A DNA stretch of 64,000 nucleotides. Source: Winogradskyella sp. (lineage in GTDB: Bacteria; Bacteroidota; Bacteroidia; Flavobacteriales; Flavobacteriaceae). Shown here in pieces: positions 1-9,900 of the stretch (its first letter is position 1; every line of letters begins with the position of its first letter). The stretch is from assembly GCF_013213835.1 (NCBI RefSeq), contig NZ_JABSSU010000010.1:29933-93932 (forward strand), given 5' to 3'. The notes under the pieces are model-generated. The model saw nothing but the letters and a program-made list of their open reading frames with translations. It had not been told where the DNA came from and did not search any database. A program made the position numbers and the translations under genes.

Positions 1-2156
1 TACTTATTGATAATACCTATCAAATTCTTGATTTTAATAAAAAGGCTGAGCAACTTTATGCAAATATTAGTGGCATTGTACTTGAAAGGAATAAGTCAAT
101 CATAGATTATTTGCCTACCAGTATAGTAAATTATTACTTGGATGCTTTTAAGAATTTGTTTGATCAGAGATCTGTGTCTTTAAGTTTTGAACTAGAAGTT
201 CCAACCAAGAAAACCGATCAAATATGGTTATTAAATAATTTCACACCAATTAAAGAAGCTAATGGTTCAGCTAAAAGGATTTCCGTGAGTCAACTTGATA
301 TAAGTGAAATTAAAAAAGCGGAAATTGAAAGGAACGCGGCAAATATAAAACTTCAGGGCTTGCTAAGTACTCAGACTTTCTATGTTCTTAGAACTGATCT
401 TGAAGGGCTACATACATACTGGAATGAAATCTTTGAAAGAGATTACGGTTGGGTGTATCCAAATGGTATTGCTAATACCTCTGGGCTCGATTCTATTTGT
501 CCTCACCATCACGAGAAGACTCAAATAACAGTTGTGAAATGTCTAGAAAACCCAAATACTCCTGTTCAAGTTGAATTAGATAAACCCGGCAAGAATGGGG
601 AGATACGAACTACCCTTTGGGATTTTGTTTGTTTAACAGACGATCAAGGTAACCCAACAGAGATTCAATGCTCTGGTATCGAAATTACTCGTTTAAAACA
701 GCTAAGACTAAATGAAAAGCGCTTAAAAAATGCTCAAAAACTTGCAAAAACTGGGAGTTGGGGATATGACTTAAAAAATAAAACCTTCAGTTACTCTGAG
801 GAACTCTTAAATATTCTTGGGATGGATTCTTCAAGAAACAACTATACCTATGAAGATTTTAATAATTTATTTACAAAAGATGTAAAGAAAAAGTTAAAGA
901 AAAATAGGGAAGAATGTATTTTGCAGGAAAACAATAAAAATACACTTTTCAAATTTACTGATAAAGATAATAATGAAATCACTCTTGAAGAGTGGTGTCA
1001 AATAGAAAAAGATGAGAATGGAGAAGTAATTTTATTATCGGGTACCATCCAAGACATCACTGATAAACTCGAAACCCAGGAAAAATTATTAAATTCTGAC
1101 AGAATATTTGATTATTCTCAAGATATGCTTTGTATTGCAGGACATGATGGTTATTTCAAAGTCCTAAATCCTGTTTGGAGCAAAACTCTTGGATGGAGTA
1201 TAGATGAACTGAAAGCTAAGCCTTACATGGAATTTGTTCATCCTGAAGACAAAATTGAAACTTCTGCTGAAGCGGAAAATTTGCAAGATGGACTCCATGT
1301 TTACGATTTTGAGAACAGATATCTTTGTAAAGATGGAAGCTACAAATGGCTTTCATGGAAGTGTTTTTCATACTTAGCAGAACAAAAGATTTATGCTGTA
1401 GCAAGTGATATTACTGATATCAAAAAGGATATTAAGCTAAAAGAAGAAATGATAGAGGTTCAAAAGGAACAGAATGAGCGACTTTTAAATTTTGCTCACA
1501 TTGTTTCGCATAATTTACGCTCGCATACTTCAAATATGCTCGGTATTTTTGATGTTCTTGAAATGGAGGAATCGCAAATCCTAGAGAATGAATATATAGG
1601 CATGTTTCAAACTTCAGTACATAACCTGAATGAAACTTTAACACATTTAAATGAAATCTTGGATATTTCTCGCGAAATAGACACTAAATATGAGTCGGTA
1701 AATATAGAGGAGATTATAGACAATTGTATGGGGTCCTTATCACAACTTGCTATCGACTCCCAAGTTGAGATTAGCAAACATATCAAAACGACCAACACAA
1801 TAGTAAGCACAGTGCCAGCATACATTGAGAGTATTATTTTTAATATGATTACTAATGCAATTAAATTCAAAGCTACGGATCGTGAGTCATTCTTAAAGAT
1901 TTATTGTTTAGAACAAGAAAACCATATGTGCCTCCGGTTCGAAGATAACGGTTTAGGCATCGATCTAGATATGCACGGAAGCAGACTGTTTGGTCTTTAT
2001 AAAACCTTTCACAACAACAAGGATTCAAAGGGATTGGGACTATTTATTACGAAAAATCAAGTTGAGTCTATGAAAGGAAGTATATCCGTTAAGAGTACAC
2101 CTGATGTTGGAACTACCTTTAGCATATTACTACCAATAAATACTGGTAAGAATTAG
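1..2156 (+). CDS. PAS-domain sensor histidine kinase, 5' end outside window
   Basis: The frame is open from the left edge (first whole codon at base 3) and has no start inside the window, so the N-terminus is missing; a TTG at 111 is only an internal codon. At least four PAS-like segments follow one another, including one ending at ITRLKQ (about 680), one ending at IQDITDKLE (about 1070) and one ending at SDITDIKKD (about 1425). The phosphoacceptor region is around 1485-1535 (FAHIVSHNLRSH), a variant H-box frequent in flavobacterial PAS kinases. The C-terminal HATPase has NMITNAIKF (N box), EDNGLGID (G1) and KGLGLFITK (G2). No receiver domain and no transmembrane segment is seen in the visible part, so it is probably cytoplasmic. 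The signal sensed and the partner regulator are unknown. It converges on the next genes with a 179-base gap in which I see no clear terminator. Confidence 0.9.
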   Translation, partial: LIDNTYQILDFNKKAEQLYANISGIVLERNKSIIDYLPTSIVNYYLDAFKNLFDQRSVSLSFELEVPTKKTDQIWLLNNFTPIKEANGSAKRISVSQLDISEIKKAEIERNAANIKLQGLLSTQTFYVLRTDLEGLHTYWNEIFERDYGWVYPNGIANTSGLDSICPHHHEKTQITVVKCLENPNTPVQVELDKPGKNGEIRTTLWDFVCLTDDQGNPTEIQCSGIEITRLKQLRLNEKRLKNAQKLAKTGSWGYDLKNKTFSYSEELLNILGMDSSRNNYTYEDFNNLFTKDVKKKLKKNREECILQENNKNTLFKFTDKDNNEITLEEWCQIEKDENGEVILLSGTIQDITDKLETQEKLLNSDRIFDYSQDMLCIAGHDGYFKVLNPVWSKTLGWSIDELKAKPYMEFVHPEDKIETSAEAENLQDGLHVYDFENRYLCKDGSYKWLSWKCFSYLAEQKIYAVASDITDIKKDIKLKEEMIEVQKEQNERLLNFAHIVSHNLRSHTSNMLGIFDVLEMEESQILENEYIGMFQTSVHNLNETLTHLNEILDISREIDTKYESVNIEEIIDNCMGSLSQLAIDSQVEISKHIKTTNTIVSTVPAYIESIIFNMITNAIKFKATDRESFLKIYCLEQENHMCLRFEDNGLGIDLDMHGSRLFGLYKTFHNNKDSKGLGLFITKNQVESMKGSISVKSTPDVGTTFSILLPINTGKN

Positions 2157-2335
2157 GCTAAAATATACTTAATTTGAATGCGCTTTATCACAGAAAACTT
2201 TAGATAGAGCTATTGGTAAATTAAAATAATTAAAGAATATACCTTAAATAAGAGATGCTACCTTAATTACTAGAGCAAAGAAGATCGAATCAGTAAAATA
2301 GTTTTGAATACTAATTAAACTTAACTCACTAAAAT

Positions 2336-2677
2336 TTATACTTCTTCAAGTACAGATTGTCCTATAGATTTATCTCCTGAGGTCCATTGCCAATGTTCTA
2401 TGAGTCTAATTTTTCCATTGTTAAGCAACTGTGGGGTAGATGTACAAACCCCTGTCATAATTTCGTTGTTATGAGTTATCTGATGATAGTGCATATCAAT
2501 TGTGCCTGCTTCATCCACAAGTCCTATGAGTTGACCTAATTTTATTTTACCACCAAAGTATTGGCACGTCAATATATTACCAGTTTGGTGATAGTGAAAA
2601 ACCATGTCCATAGAAACATCGCCATTATCTGAATTTAAGACGGCTCTAAACTTTTTGTTATTGTAGTTGAACTTCAT
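2336..2677 (-). CDS. small conserved protein of unknown function (113 aa)
   Basis: A soluble 113-residue protein with no signal peptide or membrane segment. Many residues look like alternating beta strands: NYNNKKFRAVLNSDNG, TCQYFGGKIKLGQLIGLVD, MHYHQITHNNEIMTGVC, and a closing IRLIEHWQWTSGD. Similar small proteins are common in Bacteroidota and are often labelled 'N-acetylglutamate synthase' in databases, but nothing here resembles a GNAT or amino-acid kinase fold and I do not support that name. Its start lies 5 bases after the stop of the FAD oxidoreductase upstream, so the two are probably cotranscribed. Confidence 0.8.
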   Translation of the reverse strand: MKFNYNNKKFRAVLNSDNGDVSMDMVFHYHQTGNILTCQYFGGKIKLGQLIGLVDEAGTIDMHYHQITHNNEIMTGVCTSTPQLLNNGKIRLIEHWQWTSGDKSIGQSVLEEV

Positions 2678-2682
2678 ATAAA

Positions 2683-3930
2683 CTATAGGCTACTTTTTTT
2701 GATTGTATCTATAACTGCAATTGCAGCTTTTTCACCTGACAACATTGCTGCATTTAGAGAACCATTTAGGAGTTGATCACCTGCTATAAATATGGTAGAA
2801 CTTACTTTGGTCTTTGGAGAATCATATCTTAAATCACTTATATCAGGCAGTGCTTTTTTAATCTTATAACGCTTTAAGAATTTCACCTCTTTAATATTAC
2901 AGAACACAGATAAATCAGAACTTACTTTTGTTATTAATTCATCTTCAGATAGCTTATGATTTTTAACAACTGTAACTGATAACAATTCCTGATTCGCTTC
3001 ATTCTTATTTGCAATTGAGGTATGGTAGAAAATGTTATTAATTAATGATTCTTGGTCTGAAATAAGACCAATTAATGGTTGGCTATAACTTTTAGAAGAC
3101 GTTTCAAAATATAACGTATCGCAAGATTTCCACTTCAAATTAATGGTGTTCGAGCCTTTAATTAAAGTACTGGCTTCAGTAGCTATAATAGTAGCATTAC
3201 TATTAAGTTTTGTTCCATCCTCTAGAATAATTTCACCCTCTAAAACTTCTTTAACTTTGGTGTTAAATTGAAAGGTAGTTCGTTTTAAATTATTTTGTAG
3301 CTGTTTAGAAATAGCTTGTATTCCTTCTTTTGGAATAACCGCTAAACCTTCACCAAACATTTTATAAACAAACTCAAACATTCGACTAGAGGTGATGAGT
3401 TCTGTTTCTAAAAAAATACCTGTAAAAAAGGGTTTAAAGAAATTAGTAATAATATTATCAGAAAAGCCAAGATCTTTCAAGTATGCTAATGTTGCAACCT
3501 CTTCGGACTTGAAAATCTCATCAATAGACTTGTTTTTTAAATACTGGTTTAACTTAAAAATCTTCAATTTATCTGACAAAGAACCAACAGATGATAAGAG
3601 CGTAGGAAAAAGAAAGGAAATATGTCGTATCGGATCTCCAATAACTTGATCTTTACCGTTTCTGTAGATTTTTGCACCAGGTTGTAGTTGTTGCAAGTCT
3701 AATTTTGAATAATCTAAATACTTTTGGGCTGCAGGATACGCTCCAAGTAATACTTGAAATCCATGATCTAAGACGTATCCGTTATAAATATCAGATTTTA
3801 CACGACCACCTACACGATCTGTTGTTTCAATAATATGAGGATGAAATCCGTGATTTTCTAAAACTTGTGCAGCAATCAAACCACTAACACCAGCACCAAT
3901 AATATGTATGTTATAATCTGTCTTTTTCAT
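2683..3930 (-). CDS. FAD-dependent amine-oxidase/protoporphyrinogen-oxidase-like oxidoreductase
   Basis: The N-terminus reads NIHIIGAGVSGLIAAQVLE, a Rossmann GxGxxG dinucleotide-binding motif, followed by an acidic residue at the end of strand two (HIIETTDRVGGR), as in the amine oxidase/phytoene desaturase/HemG-like flavoenzyme family. The C-terminus IFIAGDQLLNGSLNAAMLSGEKAA is the second FAD contact (GD...G.N.A..SG). About 415 residues fits the family. The frame extends 14 residues upstream, but the ATG at 3930 starts right at the Rossmann strand and a TATCTTTG (TAnnTTTG promoter element) lies a few bases before it, so I chose 3930. The substrate cannot be told from sequence; carotenoid, porphyrin and amine oxidation are all possible. 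Confidence 0.85.
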   Translation of the reverse strand: MKKTDYNIHIIGAGVSGLIAAQVLENHGFHPHIIETTDRVGGRVKSDIYNGYVLDHGFQVLLGAYPAAQKYLDYSKLDLQQLQPGAKIYRNGKDQVIGDPIRHISFLFPTLLSSVGSLSDKLKIFKLNQYLKNKSIDEIFKSEEVATLAYLKDLGFSDNIITNFFKPFFTGIFLETELITSSRMFEFVYKMFGEGLAVIPKEGIQAISKQLQNNLKRTTFQFNTKVKEVLEGEIILEDGTKLNSNATIIATEASTLIKGSNTINLKWKSCDTLYFETSSKSYSQPLIGLISDQESLINNIFYHTSIANKNEANQELLSVTVVKNHKLSEDELITKVSSDLSVFCNIKEVKFLKRYKIKKALPDISDLRYDSPKTKVSSTIFIAGDQLLNGSLNAAMLSGEKAAIAVIDTIKKSSL

Positions 3931-4014
3931 AAAGACAAAGATAAAGTATCCGAGTCTTCGTATAAAATCCAAAAATTAAATTATCAAGAAATAATTTATA
4001 CAGAGACATATGAA

Positions 4015-5577
4015 TTAGCTGGCTAACATCTTTTTATTTTTCCCCTTGGATTCTAAAATATGCTGTAAATCAGAACGGTTAATTGGCTTTTCTAGATAAC
4101 GTAATGAATCTGAGTTGTTACTTGCATTAACAATATCCTCTGTTATTTTACCAGTAAGTACTACCACATCAACATTAAGGTCTTGTTTTTTGATTTGGTT
4201 AATTAATTCATTTCCACTCATTACTGGCATATTAAGATCAGTAAAAACCAAATCGATTTTAGAATTTGTTTTTAATATATCTAGACCTTCTTTACCATTC
4301 ATTGCAAAATGAACTTTAACATCAAATACTTGCAATACATGTTTCATGAGCATTTGTATCATTAAATCATCTTCACAAATAAGTAATTCTCTATAACCGT
4401 CAGTATGATCTTCTTTGGCACCAAATGGTGTTGTTTGTCGTTCTTCTTGTTCGACTCTAATTATTGGTATTGATACCGTGAACGTACTACCATTACCAAG
4501 CTCACTATCCACTTTTATACTTCCATTATGGGCTTCTACCATTTTAGAAGCAATTGTTAATCCCAATCCAGTACTTTTTTCGCCTGCAGTAGCTTTAATT
4601 GAAGTTGTCTGGAATGGTTGAAAAAGTTTTTTAATGTCACTTTTTGGTATGCCTTGACCTTCATCAATGACCTTAATAGTTAGATTGTCATCATTAGAAC
4701 TTGCGAATACAGTGATTTTTGATTTTGGAGCGGAATATTTTATTGCATTACCAATTAAATTGTTTAATACTTGAGTAAGTTTTGGGTAATCAAGCATCAT
4801 ACTAGGTATATCATTAGATACATCTGCTGTAATTTCAATCTTTTTCTTATGAGCAAATATTCTATTAACGCTCACAGCTTCCTTAACTAAACTTATTGCA
4901 CTTGCAGCCTGCTTATTTAAAGTAAATGTACCAGATTCAATTTTAGAGATATCTAATAGTTCATTCACCATATTTATCATAAAATTTGATGATGAATGAA
5001 TAACTTCAATATGTTGGTAAAACTCTGGCGTTAGCATTTCCTTCGCTTCTTCTAGTAAAATACTGCTGAAATACTGCATTACACCTAATGGATTTCTGAG
5101 GTCATGAGCTGCCATACCAAGGTACTTATTCTTTTGCACATTAACTTGTTGCAGTTTTTGTTTTTGCAATTCTAACTGCTGCTTTTGTTTATGTAAAGTT
5201 ATAAAGACCTCAGTTTTTGCTTGAACAATATTTGCATCTAAAGGTTTAAATAGGTAATCAACCGCTCCTTCGTTGTAGCCTTTGTAGACGTACTTTTCTT
5301 CTTTGCTTATTGCTGTAACAAAAATTATAGGAATATTTTTGTTTTTTGGATTTGATCTTAAAATTTCTACCATTTCAAAACCATCCATTCCTGGCATTTG
5401 CACATCAGTTAAAATGAGTGCAAATTCATGTTTTATGGCCAATTTTAATGCTTCATTTCCAGAACTAGCTGAGATAATTTCTCGGTCATTTCCTTCTAAA
5501 ATAGCTTCAAGAGAAAATAGATTTTCTGGTTTATCATCGACCAGTAGTATTTTTACTTTTTCTGTTGTAGGTTTCAT
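4015..5577 (-). CDS. hybrid protein: receiver - histidine kinase - receiver
   Basis: The N-terminal receiver (about residues 8-125) has KILLVDDKPEN, phosphoacceptor Asp in LILTDVQMPGMDG and Lys in YLFKPLD. A short coiled coil (KQKQQLELQKQKLQQ) leads to a HisKA domain with KYLGMAAHDLRNPLG (His about residue 159). The HATPase follows with LIGNAIKYS, VIDEGQGIP and STGLGLTIAS. The C-terminal receiver (about 395-515) has LLICEDD, LVFTDLNMPVMSG and LEKPI. There is no membrane segment. This is the last gene of a minus-strand run with the large hybrid kinase, CheR and CheB; the CheB stop is 6 bases before this start, so the four probably form one operon and one phosphorelay. The output is unknown because neither receiver carries a DNA-binding domain. 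Confidence 0.93.
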   Translation of the reverse strand: MKPTTEKVKILLVDDKPENLFSLEAILEGNDREIISASSGNEALKLAIKHEFALILTDVQMPGMDGFEMVEILRSNPKNKNIPIIFVTAISKEEKYVYKGYNEGAVDYLFKPLDANIVQAKTEVFITLHKQKQQLELQKQKLQQVNVQKNKYLGMAAHDLRNPLGVMQYFSSILLEEAKEMLTPEFYQHIEVIHSSSNFMINMVNELLDISKIESGTFTLNKQAASAISLVKEAVSVNRIFAHKKKIEITADVSNDIPSMMLDYPKLTQVLNNLIGNAIKYSAPKSKITVFASSNDDNLTIKVIDEGQGIPKSDIKKLFQPFQTTSIKATAGEKSTGLGLTIASKMVEAHNGSIKVDSELGNGSTFTVSIPIIRVEQEERQTTPFGAKEDHTDGYRELLICEDDLMIQMLMKHVLQVFDVKVHFAMNGKEGLDILKTNSKIDLVFTDLNMPVMSGNELINQIKKQDLNVDVVVLTGKITEDIVNASNNSDSLRYLEKPINRSDLQHILESKGKNKKMLAS

Positions 5578-5583
5578 AGGTTA

Positions 5584-6150
5584 TTAATTAGAGGCTTCTG
5601 TAAGGGTTTTCAATATGTCATTTGAGGGAACTATTTTGGTTATTTCTGGATTAATTTTTAGAGTTCTTAGGGGCATGATGTCTACATCGGCATCGTTTGG
5701 ATCCTGCACTATAACAGTCCCATTATGTTTTATTACTTCTTTTGCTCCTTTGGCACCGTCTTCATTAGCGCCAGAAAGAACAACAGCAATTAAGTTTTCC
5801 TTAAACACTTTTGCAAAAGAGATAAAGCTTACATCAATAGAAGGCCGACTATATAATACTTTTTCACTTAAATCGAGTTCTAGATGGTGATCTGTGCCAA
5901 CCAGTAAATGATAATCTGTTGGAGCTAGGTAAACATTTCCATTTTCTAAATGATCGTAATGTTCAACTTCTATCACTGGTCTTTTTGATCTAGATGCGAG
6001 TAAATCGAGTAAAACATTTTGGTCGTTTTTTCCGCGATGTACTACAATAACAAAAGGAGGCTCAAAATCTGTAGGACATTTTTCAACCAGTTGCAAAACA
6101 GCAGATAAGCTGCCTGCAGAACCACCTATTATGATTATTTTGTTAATCAC
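5584..6150 (-). CDS. CheB-type protein-glutamate methylesterase, catalytic domain only
   Basis: A 188-residue stand-alone CheB catalytic domain. It starts IIIGGSAGSLSAV, with the nucleophilic Ser in GGSAG. The catalytic His is probably in VIVVHRGKNDQN and the Asp in VVLSGANEDGAKG. The usual N-terminal receiver of CheB is absent, so phosphorylation cannot control it in the classical way; control may instead come through its neighbours. It hydrolyses glutamyl methyl esters in the known family. It overlaps the 3' end of cheR by 8 bases, indicating translational coupling. No methyl-accepting chemotaxis protein is present in the window, and this group of bacteria glides rather than swims, so the substrate is probably the adjacent hybrid kinase or another sensor (inference). 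Confidence 0.9.
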   Translation of the reverse strand: MINKIIIIGGSAGSLSAVLQLVEKCPTDFEPPFVIVVHRGKNDQNVLLDLLASRSKRPVIEVEHYDHLENGNVYLAPTDYHLLVGTDHHLELDLSEKVLYSRPSIDVSFISFAKVFKENLIAVVLSGANEDGAKGAKEVIKHNGTVIVQDPNDADVDIMPLRTLKINPEITKIVPSNDILKTLTEASN

Positions 6151-6979
6151 TTATTATTGCTTTCTTTCGATATATTTTATATTGTTTGTCCACCAGTTCT
6201 AGCTGTTCTTTATTTTTATAAAAGCTTATAGTCTCCTTGTCTCCAAGTACCAAATAGCCATAAGGTGCAAGACTATCAATTAATAGAGATAGTACTTTGT
6301 TTTGAAGATCTCTATCAAAATAAATAAGTACGTTTCTGCACATAATAAGTTGAAACTCGTTGAAGCTTGGATTCTTTACTAAGTTATGGCTAGAGAATAC
6401 CATTTTCTTCTTTAACTCTGAGTTCATCTTTGCTAATTGATATTTTGCAGTATAATAGTCTGATAAGCTAAACTGACCGCCAGATGAGAGGTAGTTTGCT
6501 GAATATTTTCTCATCTCTGAAATACTGTAGATACCACTTTCAGCAGTTTTAAGAACTTCAGTATTTATATCAGTACCATATTGAAGTGTTTTTTTTAATA
6601 GACCGTGTTCCTTTAAAAGTATGGCTAATGAATACATCTCTTGACCAGAAGAGCAACCTGCATGCCAGACCTTAAACTCTGGGAATGACTCCAAATAAGG
6701 AAAGACTACTTTGGTTATTTTATAAAAAACCTTCGGGTCTCTAAACATGTCTGTAACATTAACGGTAATCTCATTGAGAAGTGTTTCTCTCGATAATTCC
6801 CCATTTGTGATGGCATATTGAAACTCATATATGCTAGAAAACCCCCATTTTTCTATAAGACGAAGCATACGTCTTTTTAATGATTCTGGGGCATAGCCTG
6901 AGAAGTCGAAATCAAAAATGTGTTTTGAAATCGAAATCATTTGTTCAAGGTCGGTATCTGAGAGGCTTGTTATTGTCAT
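6143..6979 (-). CDS. CheR-type protein-glutamate O-methyltransferase
   Basis: A 278-residue protein of normal CheR length. The N-terminal helical region contains FSGYAPESLKRRM, and NEITVNVTDMFRDP is the typical CheR junction. The SAM-binding site is VWHAGCSSGQEMYSLA followed by YGTDINTEVL; IMCRNVLIYFD is the conserved CheR motif near the active site. The known reaction is transfer of methyl from S-adenosylmethionine to glutamate side chains of a receptor. It sits one base after the stop of the large hybrid kinase and overlaps cheB, so the kinase, methyltransferase and methylesterase are made together. This suggests an adaptation loop acting on a non-MCP sensor (inference). Confidence 0.93.
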   Translation of the reverse strand: MTITSLSDTDLEQMISISKHIFDFDFSGYAPESLKRRMLRLIEKWGFSSIYEFQYAITNGELSRETLLNEITVNVTDMFRDPKVFYKITKVVFPYLESFPEFKVWHAGCSSGQEMYSLAILLKEHGLLKKTLQYGTDINTEVLKTAESGIYSISEMRKYSANYLSSGGQFSLSDYYTAKYQLAKMNSELKKKMVFSSHNLVKNPSFNEFQLIMCRNVLIYFDRDLQNKVLSLLIDSLAPYGYLVLGDKETISFYKNKEQLELVDKQYKIYRKKAIISD

Positions 6980-6980
6980 A

Positions 6981-9900
6981 TTAAACAGTTTCTCTATATA
7001 ACCATACTCTCAGTAAGGATAATAGTTTGTCTACATCTAAAGGTTTACTCATATAGTCTGATAAGCCTGCCTCTAGAGTTTTTTCTCTATCGCCTTTCAT
7101 TGCCTTGGCTGTTAATGCAATAATAGGAAGATCCTCATATCCCATTTCTCTGATCTTCTTTGTGGCTTCATAACCATCCATTTCAGGCATCATAATATCC
7201 ATTAAGACAGCTTCTACATCTTTATGATCTTGCATTGCCTCAATAGCCTCGAATCCATTAGTTGCTACAACAGTTTCTATACCTTGATCTTCTAATATGG
7301 TTTGCAATGCATAAATATTACGCATATCATCGTCTACCATAAGTACTTTTCTGCCTTCTAAACTATCGGCGTCACTTAGTTGTTGACTGCTCAGTTGAGG
7401 TCTGTTTGCATTAATTTTTATATCATCTTGTGATTTATCAATCTGATGCATGAATAATTCTGTTTCTTCTAAAAGACGTGAGTAAGACTCTTTGCTTTTT
7501 AAAACAACAGAGGTTTCCTTGTGTTTTTGAATTTGACTTATCTCCTTCTTTGAAAGATCTCTTGCAGTAAATACAATAACAGGTATTTCTGATTGATTAT
7601 CTCTTATTTTGTTCAGAAGACTAATTCCATCAACATCAGGCAATCCTATATCTAGAATAATCAAATCTGTCTTATTCTTTTTCAAGAATTCTAAAGCCTC
7701 TTTTCCACTAAAGGCTGAGGTGGAATTTAAATTTTTCTTCTTTATAATGTCTTGGATGGTGAGGTTTTGCACTTTGTCATCTTCAATAACTAATACATGC
7801 TTGGAGTCCTTAGAAGTATTTAACTTCATATTATCAAATACATTATCTAAGGTTTCGGCAGATATAGGTTTCACCAAATAATCAACAGCGCCTAAGTCTA
7901 ATCCTAATTGACTTTTATCCATACCAGACATCACATGCACAGGAATATTTTTATACGGACTATTTTTTAGCATTTTAAGAACATCCCATCCATTTAAGCT
8001 AGGTAGTTTCATATCTAGGATGATAGATTTTGGTTGGTATGCTTCTACGTATTTAAGTGCTAATTCACCATCATTTACTACAATACCTGCAAACCCTTTT
8101 CTCCTTGCAAAGTCAAGTAATGTTTTCGCAATCTGTATATCATCTTCAACAATTAATACCGATTTTTCAGCATCTGAAATTATGTTTCTATCATCTGCTA
8201 TAATTGGCTCATAAGTTTGACCTAAGCCTCCAAAAGTTGAATGCTCTTCAACTTGTTCTTCAGAGTCATTGAGTAATCCTTTAATTATATCATCGGCATT
8301 AGTTTTTTCCTCACTAGATTTTTCCTGTTTTTGATTTTCAAAAGGAAGATAAATTGTAAACGTAGCTCCTTTACCTAGATCGCTTTCAAGATGAATTTCA
8401 CCACCTAACATTTCAATTAATTCTTTTGAAATAGAAAGGCCTAAACCTGTACCTCCATATTTCCTCTGTGTAGAACCATCGGCTTGTTTGAACGCCTGAA
8501 ATACAGTATTGTGTTTATCTTCAGGAATACCAATGCCACTATCTTTCACTGAAATTTCGAGTACAGTCTCATTTTTAAGTAGTTGTTTCTGGTAAAAACG
8601 AGGACTTGAAAGTGTTTGTTTAAAACTTAAGTCTATTGTGCCATTCTCAGGTGTGAACTTAAATGCGTTACTCAATAGATTTCTTAAAACTTGATCTAAT
8701 CTTAATTTATCAGTAGAAATATGTTCAGGTAAGCTATCATCGTAGTGTAGTACGAAATCTATTTTATTATCATCTGCAATCGCCTTAAACGACATTTCAA
8801 TATCATTAGCAAGTTTATTAATCTGATGTTGTTCTATTTCAAATTCAATTTTACCAGATTCTACCTTAGCTAAGTCTAGAACTTCATTGATAAGGGTTAG
8901 TAAGTCAGATCCTGACTTTTGAATTACATTCGCAAATTCAATTTGCTTTTCGGTTAAGTTTTCATCCTTATTGTCAATAAGTAATTTAGAAAGTATAAGT
9001 ATGCTATTTAAAGGTGTGCGCAATTCATGCGACATATTGGCTAAAAACTCAGACTTGTATTTACTACTGTTTTCTAATTCTTTAGCTTTAATTCCTAATG
9101 CTTCACGAGCTTGCTTTAATGCAGCATTTTGTTCTTGAACAGATTGGTTTTTTTCTTCGAGTAAAGATGCTTTTTCTTCTAATTCTGCATTTACTTGAGC
9201 CAATTCTTCTTGCTGCACTCTCAGTTCTTCTTCGGAAGCCTGTAAAGCCTGTGTTTGTTCGGTCAATTCTTCATTTTGAACACGTAATTCTTGTTCTTGT
9301 TCTTGTAATTTTTCGTTTGCGCTATTTAAAGCAACTTGTTGACGTTTACTTTCTGTAATATCAGTTACTATTTTTAGAATTTTGTAAGCATTTCCTTTTA
9401 AGTCTAAAATAGGGTTGTAATTACCCTTTATCCAGACAGATTCTCCTTTTTTAGTAAATCGTTCAAACTCTGCGGTCCTAAACTCACCATCTCTAAATGA
9501 TTCCCAAAATGCCTTATATTCCTCACTTTTAGCATAAGTTTTATCGACAAATATTGAGTGGTGTTTACCAACAATTTCATCTAATGTATAACCCATTAGA
9601 TTTAAGAATATATCGTTTGCTCTTTGAATATTCCCTTCCAAATCAAACTCAATAACCGCATTAGAACGATTTATAGCCTCCATTTGGTTGTTAATTTCTA
9701 CAGATAATTGTGCTGCTTTGCGCTGCTGCTCTACAGATTCAGTAATATCTGTAGCAATCTTCATAATTCGATAAGGTTTGCCATCAGAACCAATAAGTGG
9801 ATTATAACTACCATGTATAAATATTTCGTTGCCTGTTTTTGAATACCTTGTAAATTCGTCTGTTTTGAAAGCTCCTTTTGCTAATTCTTTCCAGAACTTT

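Noticed and set aside
2336..2677. N-acetylglutamate synthase name for the 113-aa protein
   Set aside because: The sequence has no acetyltransferase or amino-acid kinase motif; the label is probably a propagated database error.
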